A stretch of DNA of 64,000 nucleotides from positions 16,515,407-16,579,406 of the forward strand of contig NC_079515.1 of assembly GCF_000801105.2 (NCBI RefSeq), read 5' to 3'. The DNA comes from Raphanus sativus. Its lineage: Eukaryota; Streptophyta; Magnoliopsida; Brassicales; Brassicaceae. This document shows, piece after piece, positions 45,854 to 59,016 of the stretch (position 1 is its first letter; each line of letters opens with the position of its first letter). The position numbers were made by a program, and so were the translations under genes. The notes under the pieces are model-generated. The model searched no databases and was not told the origin of the DNA. It saw nothing but the letters and a program-made list of their open reading frames with translations.

Positions 45854-46557
45854 ATGACGACGGTGAGTAACTTTTCATTATATGCATTTTCATGGGTACT
45901 CGTACACACGTTTATTGAATATATGTCTGTGTACGCAGGTAGTGGAAATGGATGTGCCTATGGACTGTCCTGGTTGCGAGAGAAAAGTTAGGAAAGCTCT
46001 TGAAAACATTAAGGGTAATTAATTAATGAACATCGGTTAATGACCATGGTTTATTATTATTATTATTATTATTTTTTTTTTTTGAAGATAATGGTTAATT
46101 ATTAGTAACTTGTTTATTTATATATATAAAAAAACATTTCATCAAGAACTAGTTCTTGTCAATCAAGAAAACTGATAATCAAGTCGTGGATTGAACAGGA
46201 GTCCACGATGTTCAGATAGATATGAATCAGCAGAGAGTAACGGTGACTGGTTCGGCAGAGCAGAAAAAGGTTCTTAAAGTTGCTAGGAGTATAACAGGGA
46301 GAGAGGTATGCCTATGGTCGTTCCCTTACCACCCTGAATCTAATGGATTTCAAGACAAGTACTTCAAGAAGAAGTTCAACAAAAGAATCAACATGTCAAA
46401 GTATGGTGAGAAAGTGAGTTCTTATAACTATTATATGCATGGATACCACGGACACGACCATGGTTACCATCAGGAACGGCCTTATTCGGGTCTTATCGAC
46501 GAGAATGCTACTTCTATGTTCAGTGAGGAAAACCCTCATTTCTGTAACATCATGTGA
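45854..46557 (+). CDS. Heavy-metal-associated isoprenylated plant protein (HIPP), 147 aa
   Basis: Three exons: 45854-45862 (only ATGACGACG), 45939-46014 and 46199-46557, with GT/AG introns and phases that join cleanly. The product starts MTTVVEMDVPMDCPGCERKV. The HMA domain (about 3-65) has the metal-binding M-x-C-x-x-C motif at C13 and C16. A basic linker (FKKKFNKRINM) and a His/Tyr-rich stretch (MHGYHGHDHGYHQE) follow, then a C-terminal CNIM, a CaaX box for farnesylation. HIPPs bind metals such as Cd, Cu or Zn and anchor to membranes through the lipid, acting in metal homeostasis and stress responses. The first coding exon is just three codons, as in several relatives. The gene is intact; the subfamily member is not assigned. 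Confidence 0.92.
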
Positions 46558-46808
46558 TCGATTCCATTTTCACCAGCTACTATGGATGGAACAACTATAG
46601 TTTGGTTATGCTCCTTTGTAAGAAAAGCACGCAACCAAGTCGAAACAAAATTTGAGACCTCGTCATCAGCTCAGTTGGATTTGATGATCCGGCCTCGATC
46701 AAAATGTTTATGTAATAGATGTTTTGGTTAAATTTAAAAAAGCACTGGTTGTTTATCATAATTTGTTAGTGCATATAATGTGGCTTTTATTGGTTTTAAT
46801 AAACTGAA
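46558..46808 (+). other. 3' flank of the HIPP gene
   Basis: Presumptive 3' UTR; the Helitron starts at 46809, about 250 bp after the stop codon. Confidence 0.5.
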
Positions 46809-48422
46809 TCTCCTATATATTAAAATAGAAGTATTATCATTTAATGATTTCACATTACATTTAACATGTGACAATCTCACATTGATTTGAATTTGAGTAA
46901 GTTGATGCGTCAAACTCACAATCATTTAATAATTAATTAATGCGTTCACAATCATTTAATAATTAATCAATGCGTTCACCGCAGAAAATTTAATGTGTTT
47001 ATACTAACTTTGTTTAATTAACTTACTTTTATTTTTTTACATTTTTAAATTTTGTATTAATAAATTGAAATTCTCTTCGTGCAACTACTGAATAATATCA
47101 TTTGAAAAAAAAAAGAAATTACAAAATCATAAAGATTCACATCAACTAAAATAATAGAACGAGAATGTCTTTAAAAATTGAAAGTTTCATATATTGACAA
47201 ATTTAGCCATGGTTGAAGCTTCTATATACGAATGCAATAAATAATTGTGATTGGTTATGAATTAAAACCCGAGGTAAAAACACAACACACACAAAATTGG
47301 ATCTTTATTTCAGATATATTGTTTTTCTTTAAGGAATTTTCACATTTAAGAAAAAAATAGAAACATAACCAAATTACTATAAAATATAAGAAATAAGAAA
47401 AACTTTTAAAAGAAGAAGATATATGATATCGATTGAAAAACAAAATTCATGTGCCGAGTGTAGAGATTACATATTTTCCACGCATCTGTAATATTTTTCA
47501 CTCGATTGTATCGTGTTTTATTATATTTACCAAGAATCTTTTATAAGAAAATAAATTAGTGGTTATAGACTACGTCAATTTTGCAACATGCCCAACAATA
47601 TTGACATAGCGGCCAACCATTTTTATTGGTATTATTAAGGTATAGTACAATAATTATGTATGTTAAATAAACCAAAATATTTGTTTTAAATTTATTTTTA
47701 TTTTTCTTTATATTAGTAGAAGAAAGTAGATCTGGGTAAAATATCTGAATTCGTAGAACCAAATCGAACTATATTTCAAAATAATATTGAATACAAACTA
47801 AAATTGATTAAGTACTCAGATAGATCTAAGAGTTTAATATCCAGATAAACATATTCGAATCTAATCCAAACTAAAATATTTTGGATACCAAAAATATCTT
47901 AAATTGCAATTATATATTTAAGTATGTTAATTATTTAAAATTTATATCTATTGGCTATTAAAAATATGAAAATATCTAAAAATTATCAATATAGTCACAA
48001 TATATATATATATATATTTGTTCTCCATATAAATATTAAAATTCAACTAATTTTTATGTAAATTTAAATATTTAGTCTAACATTATTCAATTTTTAATGA
48101 TTTATATTATTTTATTTTTGATTCTTAGGATTTAAGTATATTTGAATTTTTGTTAAAAATACATAATTAAAATGGATATCTGAACTCGAATCAGAGCTGA
48201 ACCCTCAATGATTCGAACCAAATCTAAACCAAAGTTTTGTAAATATCCAAATATAATTTGAATTTCTAACTATAAAAATCCGAAATCCGAGATCAACTGA
48301 ATCTGAACGGATATTTGAATGCACATCCCCAAAAAAAGATATACACCAAATTTTTAGTACAACATACAATGAATAATCTAATAAACTATTTTACTCCGCA
48401 CACAGTGCGGGTTTCTACCTAG
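46809..48422 (+). mobile_element. Non-autonomous Helitron (ATREP-type), 1.61 kb
   Basis: It begins A|TCTCCTATATATTAAAAT at 46809, the classic crucifer Helitron 5' end, and ends with hairpin CCGCACACAGTGCGG and GTTTCTACCTAG|T at 48422. The flanking A and T fit insertion at an AT dinucleotide. The interior is AT-rich with aaccaaa/gatatcc words at 47720-48340. It sits just downstream of the HIPP gene in the same orientation. Confidence 0.88.
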
Positions 48423-48739
48423 TAGTCTATTATTGTATATATGTCGTTTTTAAGTTTAAGATATATTATATTAAAATATCAACTTGACCAACTAATAAAT
48501 TTTTGGTCCAACATCTTTTTCCCACGCGATCTATTTAAAAATAAAAAAAAACTGATTATTTTATAATTGTATCTATTTTAATTAAATCACTGACCACGGT
48601 TTATATTTTATTTATAACAAAACCAGTTATCAATCTTCCTCAAGAAATCAGTTTGATTTTTTTTTTGATTTTGATGAGCATTAAATTTCTTAGAATTTAA
48701 CCCAATTGTAGAAATCCAGCACAAAACAGTTATGTTTCT

Positions 48740-49425
48740 CATAAATTATTATCATTATTTTTATTTTTATTTTTTGTCATCGACTTTTATAGACTCAATC
48801 GGACTCTGTAAACCAAACTGGTAGCTTTGCAACTATGTACACAACAAAAGACATATGTTTCCTAGCACTGCGTGCTAAGCTATCGGCCTTCAAATTATGT
48901 GTGCAAGGTACATGGATGATCTCTAAGCTATGAAAGGATTCTTTCAAGGTTTTTATATCTGCCAAATAAGTAGCAAACGCAGGCCATTCATCTGGTTTCA
49001 ACACCATCTTTACCAGTTGTGAGCAATCTGTTGCAAACGTGACATGAAACTGACGCAAATTACGCACACATTCCATCGCCCAAAGTAAGGCTTCTATCTC
49101 AGAGTGAAGAGGATAGAGAGAAACCCTTACATTTTTTTCTCCCATTAGACCCGTAAGACCTTCAAGGGGGCTATACATCCCTGGCATGAAAGCCCTCATT
49201 ATCCTTCCAAGACCCATCAAGAAAACACCAGTGTCCGGGAATCGTCGGAAGATTCGCTTGTTGTGGATTTGGTGCCGGTGTGTGTACTATTTGTGCCTCC
49301 GCCCAAAACCTTGATTATGTTTCCGCTAGTTGAAGAGTATCCCTAGGTTCCATATCCTAATTGTTGAAAACCTTGTTATTTCTTCCTTTCCAAATATACC
49401 ATAAGATCCTTAGGTATTATGCCAA
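48740..49425 (-). pseudogene. 5'-truncated LINE fragment: RNase H domain and 3' UTR
   Basis: The minus strand reads LWYIWKGRNNKVFNN, then a stop, then ETSRFWAEAQ-like, HWCFLDGSW, followed after a frame change by LHSEIEALLWAMECVRNL, FATDCSQLVKM and HNLKADSLARSARK, the RVT_3/RNase H domain that closes plant L1 ORF2. The catalytic aspartates of DGSW, TDCS and ADSLA are recognisable. The 3' side (48750-48780) is T-rich, as expected for a minus-strand poly(A). The reverse transcriptase is absent because of 5' truncation. Confidence 0.85.
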
Positions 49426-49859
49426 ATTGCTGATAACTCAGAAATTATTCATGCAATAATTACGAAACTGATGAAGCTAAGTTTAAATATTAAAATTATC
49501 TACATTAAAACATTAAATATAAAATATTTGCACAAAATAATGCTTATTATATAACATTTAAATGTAGATATACAATCAAATATATAAATTTAATTATAAT
49601 AAACTTTGATATATGTTTGAAAAATCATTATCACACTACGACAACATACTTTACATCTCAGCAAAAGAAATTGATATTTATTCAGTCAGACATTAATTTA
49701 TTCAAATTTTAAATATTTTTACACATACATTAAATTTATCAATTAACAAAGTACATGATGTGAGTTAACGGGATTTAGGTGGATTTTAATAGAAATAAAT
49801 ATTTATATAAACTCATTTAGCTTAACGAGTTTTAAATAAATTTATTCAGATTAAAAATA

Positions 49860-50860
<1,001 letters not shown>

Positions 50861-50947
50861 TATTATATTAAATTAATAATAAACACAAATATAATTATAA
50901 AATTACAAATATAAAAATTAAATTATTTAAAAAATTAAAATTAAAAT

Positions 50948-50982
50948 ATACCCGTTGTTTGAAAGGACGGGTCAGAATATAG
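50948..50982 (+). mobile_element. Helitron 3' terminus, eroded
   Basis: Hairpin acccgttgtttgaaaggacg + ggt followed by cagaatatag|t is a Helitron 3' end with CTAG changed to ATAG. No matching 5' end was found upstream; the duplicated segment at 49860-50860 may be its interior. Confidence 0.5.
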
Positions 50983-51701
50983 TATACAGTGAAATTACAA
51001 TACGGCCTATGTTTATTATAGTTTTTTTTTTTGTAAACTGGGAGGGATTTTTTTCCTTTTTTTTGAAATAGTATTGGGAGGAAAATTGATGCATATATTT
51101 AGTATTTTATCAAGAAAATAGTGAGAAACTAAAAAATAATCGAAAGTTATATAAGAGCATGATTAATGGGGGAGACCCTGATTAGGTTCTTAATGAATAT
51201 TTAACTAATAAACTTAAGTTAAGAATTCTTGTTAAGAGACTATTAGTTTGAGTGCTTAAATGGTAGAACTAAATTAAGGGGTCTTAAAAAAATTATAAAA
51301 CATTGTTTTATTAAACATAAAATTTACTTATTAAATAAAACATAGTCAAAGACAATATTTTAAACATAGATTTTAAAATAAAAACATAAAAACAAAGATT
51401 AGTAAAATAAACGATAATCATTTCAAAGAAGCATCCAAGCTCAGTTGTTATCTTGATCACGTCCAAATTTACATCATATATGTTCAACCAAATCAGATCT
51501 CAGTTGTTGATGCAGTTGTCTAACGAATTCTAGTTCGAACATCCATCATATTGGCGATATTTGTAGGGATATCTGTAGAATATGTGAGATCCACATGTGA
51601 ACTTCTATTGCCTTCTCCTTGTTGGAATTCTGAAACATCAAATTGAGTGTATCCATCTTGTTCGTTTTATTCTATCATATTATGGAGTATGATATATTCT
51701 C

Positions 51702-52250
51702 TCATAATCTTCCCAATTTTGACTTCATCTTAAAAAATTCTGGATTTCTAACAATGACAAATTGAGTTCGCAAGACTCCAAAAGCACGTTCTACATCTTT
51801 TTGGGCAGCTTCTTGATGTTGAGCAAATATAACTGCTTTCGGCCCTTGTGGAATTGGAACATATTGGATAAAAATTGCCCATTCTGGATAAATACCATCT
51901 GTGAGATAGTAAGCCAAATGATAGTCTCTTCCATTAATAGAGAAATTGTGGAGCTTGACCTTTTATTATGTCATCAAAAACAGGTGAGCGATCAAGAACA
52001 TTGATATCATTTAAGGTAACTAGATATCCAAAAAACGCATGACATATTCATAGATCATATGAAGCAACCGCCTCTAAAACGATTGTAGATTTTTCCTGAC
52101 CACGTGAATATTGACCTTTCCAAGTGGTGGGACAATTCTTCCACTCACAATGCATACAATCGATGCTTCCTATCATTCCGGGAAATCCACGATGCTCTCC
52201 AATATCAAGTAGACGAAGATCAGCCGGTGAAGATGCCATATATGTGTACA
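51702..52250 (-). pseudogene. Harbinger (HARBI1-like) transposase, fragmented
   Basis: The minus-strand reading starts near 52230 with LLDIGEHRGFPGMIGSIDCM (first catalytic Asp in GSIDCMH), then WKNCPTTWKGQYSRG and VLEAVASYDL. A frame change leads to LNDINVLDRSPVFDDI (second Asp region) and a stop near 51935, then YYLTDGIYPEWAIFIQ, QEAAQKDVERAFGVL (catalytic Glu of the ERAFG motif) and FVIVRNPEF. The three DDE residues are recognisable but lie in at least two frames with stops, so it is inactive. The N-terminal helix-turn-helix part and the C-terminus are missing. The enzyme would cut and paste the element at TAA/TTA targets. Confidence 0.88.
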
Positions 52251-52710
52251 AATTGTTTTAGATTTTTATAAAAGGAAGAACATGAGAAGGAGAATGGAAA
52301 AAGATAGAAGATGACTGATGAATTCAAAGTTTACAAAGAGAGAATAAAACTTTGGTGAATTCAAACTTAAAATAGAACTGATGAATACAATGTGAATAAT
52401 ACAACTATGGTAGTCCGTGACTGTGCTAGTCCGTGACTGATGACACACGACAAGAATACAAGACTTTACACAAGAATACAAGCTCCAATTCAAACAATAA
52501 TACAAAGTTTACACAAGAGTACAAGACTTCACTTCAGTCCATGATTCTTCCACTCCCAATGCTCCACTCTTTCACTCTTTCAAGACCTGAAAGTAAAGTC
52601 ACACGACAAGTCATCAGAACAAGAAAGCATTTATATCATCAATAACCAGACAAGAAACACAAACATAAAATAAAGAGTAGCTATAATCAATAACCAGAAG
52701 AAGAAACACA

Positions 52711-52964
52711 TCAGGATCTTTGCTTGTGTTTAACCACGAGCTGATGATCACAACATCATCTATTGGCGTCCATTTCCTTCGTTCTCTATGCTCTGCAGGA
52801 GTGTCTTTACCAAAGTTTGAATCTTCAGTACCTTGAGTTCCAAATACAGGGACTTGTGATGAAAATAGTTCGTCATTATCTTGTACTAAACCGAAGACAG
52901 TATCTTGTTGACTATTAAGAAGTTCAACAAACTTTGATGTGTGCCTATATGGATTAGAATCCAT
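52711..52964 (-). pseudogene. Harbinger ORF1 (Myb/SANT-like) 5' fragment
   Basis: Starts MDSNPYRHTSKFVELLNSQQ at 52964, then GTQGTEDSNFGKDTPAEHRE and RRKWTPIDDVVIISSWLNTS followed by KDPD. The W-T-P-x-(E/D)-D-x-x-(L/I)-ISSWLNTSKD block is the first helix of the Myb/SANT-like domain in Harbinger ORF1 proteins, often annotated in crucifers as glutathione S-transferase T3-like. The rest of the domain (roughly 200 residues in relatives) is absent; the frame runs into unrelated sequence after KDP. ORF1 normally escorts the transposase to the nucleus and to the transposon ends. Confidence 0.7.
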
Positions 52965-53689
52965 ATCCGAATATGTCAAAGAAAAGAGAAAGAAAAGAAC
53001 AATGTGTTTGATAGATGAGGGAGAAGAAGGAATGTGTTTTATAGAAGAGAGAAAAAAGAACACTGTGTTTAATATATCAACGCATTCATCACAACCAACC
53101 AAATCGACTTGATATATATCTTATACATTCATCACACTTCAACAGAGATTTATATCTAACCATTACATTTATTTATTACCTAACACAACCATAATTTAAC
53201 ACTAACCAAAACATTTATTAACGACAATTCAATTCAGACCAGAGTCAAAATCAATTCATTTCAGACCAGAATCAAAATCAACATCAATCTGAACTTAAGA
53301 AAAAACGACCTACAAATATAAACAATGCTTTTTATAAAACTTTCAATCAATTGAACATATCAAAGATAAATGTTTTACATGTTGCAACTGTGGTCTTCTA
53401 GTTTGACGAACCTTGCTCATGTCTCTTGATCCATCCATCTTAACACACAAATACAGAAACAAATCAAAAGTAATCACATGATATATATATTAATCACGAG
53501 ACAGAAACCAACACAAGACATAATCAATAGACACAAACCAACACAACAAACAAATCAAAAGTTAGAAAACTTGTGACCCGAACAAGAAGGAGCATAATCT
53601 AAGACATGCATGAATCGAAGGATTCAAACATAAAATAAAATAACATAGCTTTGCCTTTCGATTCGACTGAGCAGAACCAGTCGCCGTTT

Positions 53690-53920
53690 TCTTCGTCGAG
53701 GAGAGCCACCGAGAGAGAGGTGGAGTGAGTTTTTAATGAGGAGAGCCGTCGAGAGAGAGACAGAGGTTTTCATCATCGAGGAGAGCCACCGAGAGAGAGG
53801 CGGAGTGATTCATCATCTAGGAGAGCCACTGAGAGAGAAGCGGAGTCGTCGAGGAGAGCCACCGAGAGAGAAGCGGAGTCATCGAGGAGAGCCACCGAGA
53901 GAGAGAGATAGAGAAAAATG
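53690..53920. repeat. Tandem repeat, about 33-37-bp unit, six or seven copies
   Basis: Repeated gaggagagccaccgagagag plus agaagcggagtc/gcggagtgattcat units between 53695 and 53915, inside the Harbinger element upstream of its genes. The arginine-rich plus-strand open frame 53736-53978 comes from this repeat. Confidence 0.9.
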
Positions 53921-54932
53921 CAAAATTCTCTCAATGGGGGACACATGTCTCCTAAGAAATGTGTCTTGTGACGCTTAATTAAGAAACGTTTCTTCAGTTA
54001 ACAGCTAATATTTTTTTAATTTCTAATTACATTAAAAACCCCAACTAAGGAACTGCGTTAATCATGGTTTAAGAAACAAGAATCAGCTCTAGGAAGACCT
54101 GTAAATGTCCATGGCATAATATAATGAGTCCTCGTGTGGCTTTTTGTTTTTGAATTTCAGTTAAATGGGTGCAACGGTCACATCTTTGGGGGTTCAGCAA
54201 TCTTTGATTATCCTCGATTGGCGGCTCTTCCTCCAGTGCCGGTCCGGACATTTACGGTGCCCAAAGCGTAAAGAAAATTTGATGCCCCTTCATCATATTA
54301 TTTTTTATTTTTATATTTAAAACTATAAATAATATAAAGCTATTAAAACATAATTTATTTTAAAAAATAAAGTACAAGATATCATAACATTATTAAATGA
54401 AAATATAACTTTTCATCAATTTTAAAATTAAAACATTATAACAATTTTATGTTTGTTCGAATGTCATTTTAGAAAGAAAAAAGATATAAAACCTTACAAA
54501 AAGAGAGAAAATGAAGACTTACATGGCAGAACAAAATATTCCAACAAAATAATTAAGAATGATTTTACCAAAAAAATAATCAACAAAAAACCAAGAAAAA
54601 AGAACAGGTGATAATTTAAAATAATTGATATATAGTATGTTGTGCGCATAACCATTATAGCAAATATCCATCCAAAGATATAGAAAAGAGAAAATAAATG
54701 TTAACTAATAATAATAATAAAGACAAAAAATAAGTTGTCTAATTGAATTATTTAATATACTGTGTACTCCCTCCGTTTCGAATTATTTGTCGTTCTAGAG
54801 GAAATATTTTGTTTCAAAATAAGTGTCGTTTTCGGTTTCCAATGCAAAATTCATTGACAATATTCTCTATTCTATATTTTTATTGGTTGATATATGGTTT
54901 TTTTTTTTGACGGCAAACTGCTATTCTATTGC

Positions 54933-57900
54933 TCAAACTTGAGGTGGTCTGGGTAACCAGACCGGAATAGAACAACCAACAAAAAATAACTTCCTATGGA
55001 AGGATCTAGCTGTCTTATTTAAAGAATCTGAAGTCTGGTTATGCGCCCTTGGAACAAAAGTAATCTTGAAGTCCGGAAAGCATATGAGCAGTGTCTCTAT
55101 CCTCTCTAATTCCATAGCAAAACTTGGCCAAGCATGTGGTTCCTTGATCATTGTAATCAAATCTTTGCAGTCTGTCCCGAAGTTCTGACATGTCGAATGC
55201 TGGAGCATGTTTTCCATTGCCCATCGCAGTGCTTCCACCTCTGAGTGTAGAGCTGATTCTTTTCTAGGAAAATTCTGAGATCCCATAAGTTGCGTCTTTC
55301 CCCCACTGTCCAACCAGACCCATCCACATCCGCTAAATTGAGCTTGAGATGTCCATGATCCATCCAGTAAGCAGATGTTTCCCAAGCTTATGACTTGAGA
55401 CTCCTCTACATTACTCTCTTGTACTATTGGAGTTATCTTCTCATTGGCATTAAACCAAGCTGGACACTCACTCTCAGCATAACGAACTATTTCCAGAGGA
55501 TCTCTGTCAATTCCCCTAAAGAGTTTGTCATTTCTCGCCTTCCAAACGTACCAAATTATCCAAGGATAAGGATCCCTGTCTTGCTCTGGTTCAAGTGAAC
55601 CGTCTTTTTCCCAAAAGAGGTAGTTCATATTCGTGTATATACTTGATGCTGGAAACACACCAGGATTCGTTGGAGTCGTTGAGTGCAGCCAAACTTGCAT
55701 AGCAGGTGGACATTCAAAAATAGCATGTGTTACTGACTTCTCTGGTTCACCACATCTTGGGCAGTAGTTATCACATCTTATATTTCGTCTTACTAAATTT
55801 CTCGTTACTGCCACCTGTCCAGTTAATAATTGCCATATAAGATGACACATTTTCTTTGGCGTCTTTATCTTCCAAGCAAAGGCTTGGAGCTTTGTAATAC
55901 TTGGCTCCAACACTTGCTTTTCATCTGCATCCTTCAAAAGATTTTGAGCAACCCAATATCCAGACTTAACCGTGTATTGTCCATGTCTTGTGAAGTTCCA
56001 GCAAAACGTGTCAGGCCTATGAGTTGTGCTTATGGCTAGACTCCTTATGAGTGGTATGTCATCAGGGCTTACATATTGCTCCAATATGTTAACATCCCAT
56101 TCCTTTAGCTCCTGATTAATAAGATCACTCACTCTCATGTTTGGATGCATAACTGGCGCTATAGGTATAGCTGGCCTAGCAGGATTCAATGGAATCCAAG
56201 GATCCTCCCACACTTTAACCTCATACCCAGAGTGTATTTTCTGCCTTATCCCCAGCAACAACAGCTCTCTCACAGCTGAAATACTAGTCCAAATATAAGA
56301 TGGACTGTTTACAGAGTTTACTCGCAAAGGCGAGCTTAGTCTGTAATATCTTCCTCTTAATACACGGGCGACCAGCGAATCCGGGTTTTGTGTTAGCCTC
56401 CACAGTTGTTTCGCCAATAATGCCAGGTTAAACTCATGAATCATACGAAATCCAATCCCTCCTTCTTATCTCGGTAGGCAGACTTTTTCCCATTTCGACC
56501 AGTGTATTCCTCTCTTCGGTGGATTTGAACTCCACCAGAATTGAGCAATAGCGCTTGCAAGGTTTTCACATATCTCCAATGGGAGCAGGAAAGTAGACAT
56601 AACATACGTCGGGAGAGCAAGTAGAATTGACTTAATCAATACCTCCTTTCCTCCTTTCGAGAGCCATCGGCCTGTCCAGCCATTCACTCTATGCATTAGT
56701 TTGTCTTTTAAGAAGGAAAATAGCTTGCATTTTGACCCACTTATATCTTCTGGAATACCCAGGTAAGTCCCCATCCCTCCATCATTTTGTATTCCAAGTA
56801 CGTCTTTAATTTCTTGTCTTGTGGTTGCGTTAATCCTCTTACCAAAGAGTAAGGAAGACTTATCAAAGTTGATACACTGTCATGATGCTTTACCATATAT
56901 CCTGATCACTTTCATTACTTCTTCACACTCACGGGGCTCCGTCTTACAGAAGAAAAGGCTATCATCAGCAAATAGCAGGTGGGATATCGATGGACACGCG
57001 CGGGTAACGCGCATCCCTGTTATCTTTCCCTGGTTCTCTGCATGATTGAGAAGGCTAACGAGCACTTCCGTGCATAGAATAAAAATGAAAGGAGACAAAA
57101 GGATCTCCTTGGCGTAGGCCTCTTCCTGGAATAATGTTTCCTCTCGGTTGGCCATTCATGAGGACTTTATATTGTACTGACGTAATACATCTTATTATCC
57201 ATGTGATCCATGTTTCCGAGAAACCCATCTTTCTCATCACAGCTTCAATAAATGACCATTCCATCCTATCATAGGCTTTGCTCATGTCCGTCTTAATAGC
57301 CATTCTTTTGTTGCGTCCGCTTGGCTTTGTCCTAAGAGCATGGAACATTTCTTGAGCAATCATAATATTATCAGAAATCTGTCTTCCAGCAACGAAGGCT
57401 GACTGGGTTTCCGATATCAATCCAGGTAGTACTTTCTTTAGTCTCTGGCATAGGACCTTAGAGATGATCTTGTAGCTAACGTTACACAAACTAATAGGCC
57501 GAAACTGAGCCATATCATTTGGTTTTGTCGTCTTTGGGATGAGACAAATATTAGTTTCATTCAGTCCATCAGGCATTATCCCTTCAGTAAGGAACTTATT
57601 AACCATAAGAGTTAAATCGTCCTTTACTATATCCCAAAACTTCTGATAAAACAGCGCAGTCATCCCATCTGGCCCCGGGGCTTTTTCTGGATGCATAGCA
57701 AAGAGAGCTAATTTGATCTCCCACTCCGTTACCGGTGCTGTAAGACTTACGTTCATAGGCTCCGTTATTGTCGTAGGAACTTCAGCTAGAGCTTCTTCAA
57801 TATCCAGTGGATTAGACGACTCAAAAATTTGTCTAAAATAACTAGTAGCAATGGCTACTAATCCTTCTTCATCCTCCACAATATTTCCATTTCCATCCAA

Positions 57901-59016
57901 TAGCTGAGTGATCTTGTTCCTTGCTCTCCTTTGTTTCGTCAAGGCATGAAAAAATTTCGTATTGCGATCTCCTTCCCTGAGCCAAAAGACACGGCTTTTT
58001 TGTTTCCAGAACATTTCTTCAGCCTTAAGAGCATCAGAAAGCTCCTTCAAAGCTGCAGCAATCTCTTCGGTTGTGGCATTATCATCTGCATATAGACCTT
58101 CCACTTTTTCTTTGAGTTCTTCTACCAGTTTCGCAGAGTTTATATTATTTTGTCTCATCCACTCACTCAATGCTTTTCTACAACTGGAAATATGTTCCAT
58201 TATAGAAGCATTTGGAGGAAGATCAGGTGATTTCCATTCCTCCAAAATAACTTGTCTTAGTTCCTCATTGTCCAACCATCTTTTGTCAAACTTAAATTTC
58301 CTTGATCTCCTGGGTGGTTTCTTGAGGATATCAGCAAGTATCGGACGATGATCCGAACCCCATAACTGCATATACTTCGTTTTCGAATGAGGGAACTCAT
58401 TGTGCCAGTCGGCATTCCCTACTGCTCTGTCCAGACGACATCTAACAGTTACTCTTCCTGCTCTTTTACCAACCCATGATAGCATATCTCCAGTATATGG
58501 AAATTCTAACATCCCACAATCACTTAGCATTTGTTTGAAGGGTAAAAATGAGCTATCAGTACGTTGTCTACCTCCTTCTTTTTCATTATGACTAGTAATT
58601 TCATTGAAATCTCCTATCATAAACCAAGGCCCATTTCTTGTTGTTGAGAAACGCGTAAGACGTTCCCAAACTTGATCTCTTCGTTCTAATACAGGATCCC
58701 CATAAACAAACGTCATAAAGACTTTTATTCCATCAATGACTGCCTCAATGTCAATCATTCTGTTATTTGAAAATAAAACATTAACTTGAAATTCATCCAT
58801 AAAAAAGAGAGCTAAACCTCCGCTGAGACCAAGTGGTTCAACGGTAAACAAACGATCAAGTCCTAAATCCGCTTGAATGTTTTGCAACACCAGCTTCTTA
58901 TTCTTCATTTCAGAAAGGAACACAAGTCCTGGGCGATGCTTCTGACACATCTCCGTAAGGCGTCGAACTGTGAGGTCGCTCCCAATCCCTCGACAGTTCC
59001 AACTGAGCGTCCTCAT
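54933..59016 (-). pseudogene. LINE ORF2 (endonuclease/reverse transcriptase/RNase H), three lesions
   Basis: Starts MRTLSWNCRGIGSDLTVRRL at 59016. The EEP endonuclease keeps N7, E36 (LSEMKNK), GDFNEI and SDHRPI. The reverse transcriptase has FRPISLCNVSYKIISK and KTDMSKAYDRMEW. A one-base T insertion in the GLRQGDP-LSPF region (about 57104) shifts the frame; reading resumes with FIFILCTEV and catalytic FADD until a TGA at 56880 (GKAS-stop-QCINF). It continues through MGTYLGIPEDI (56774) to a TAA at 56466 (LPR-stop-EGGIGFR), then to the end with zf-RVT (MCHLIWQLLTGQ, CPRCGEPEKSVTHAIFECPP) and RNase H (LLDGSW, LHSEVEALRWAM, GTDCKDL, HNQTSDSL). Three mutations would need to be absent for activity, so it is dead but young. 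Confidence 0.93.

Larger units (their letters stand above)
51152..54072 (-). mobile_element. PIF/Harbinger transposon, 2.9 kb, degenerate
   Basis: The body at 51155-54069 is flanked by the 3-bp duplication TAA (51152-51154, 54070-54072), typical of PIF/Harbinger. Terminal inverted repeats are GAGCATGATTAATG at the left and AACCATGATTAACG, inverted, at the right. It contains both expected genes on the minus strand, a Myb-like ORF1 relic and a DDE transposase relic, both broken. Size and layout match autonomous crucifer Harbingers shortened by decay. Confidence 0.85.

Noticed and set aside
53736..53978. 80-codon arginine-rich frame
   Set aside because: A by-product of the tandem repeat inside the Harbinger element.
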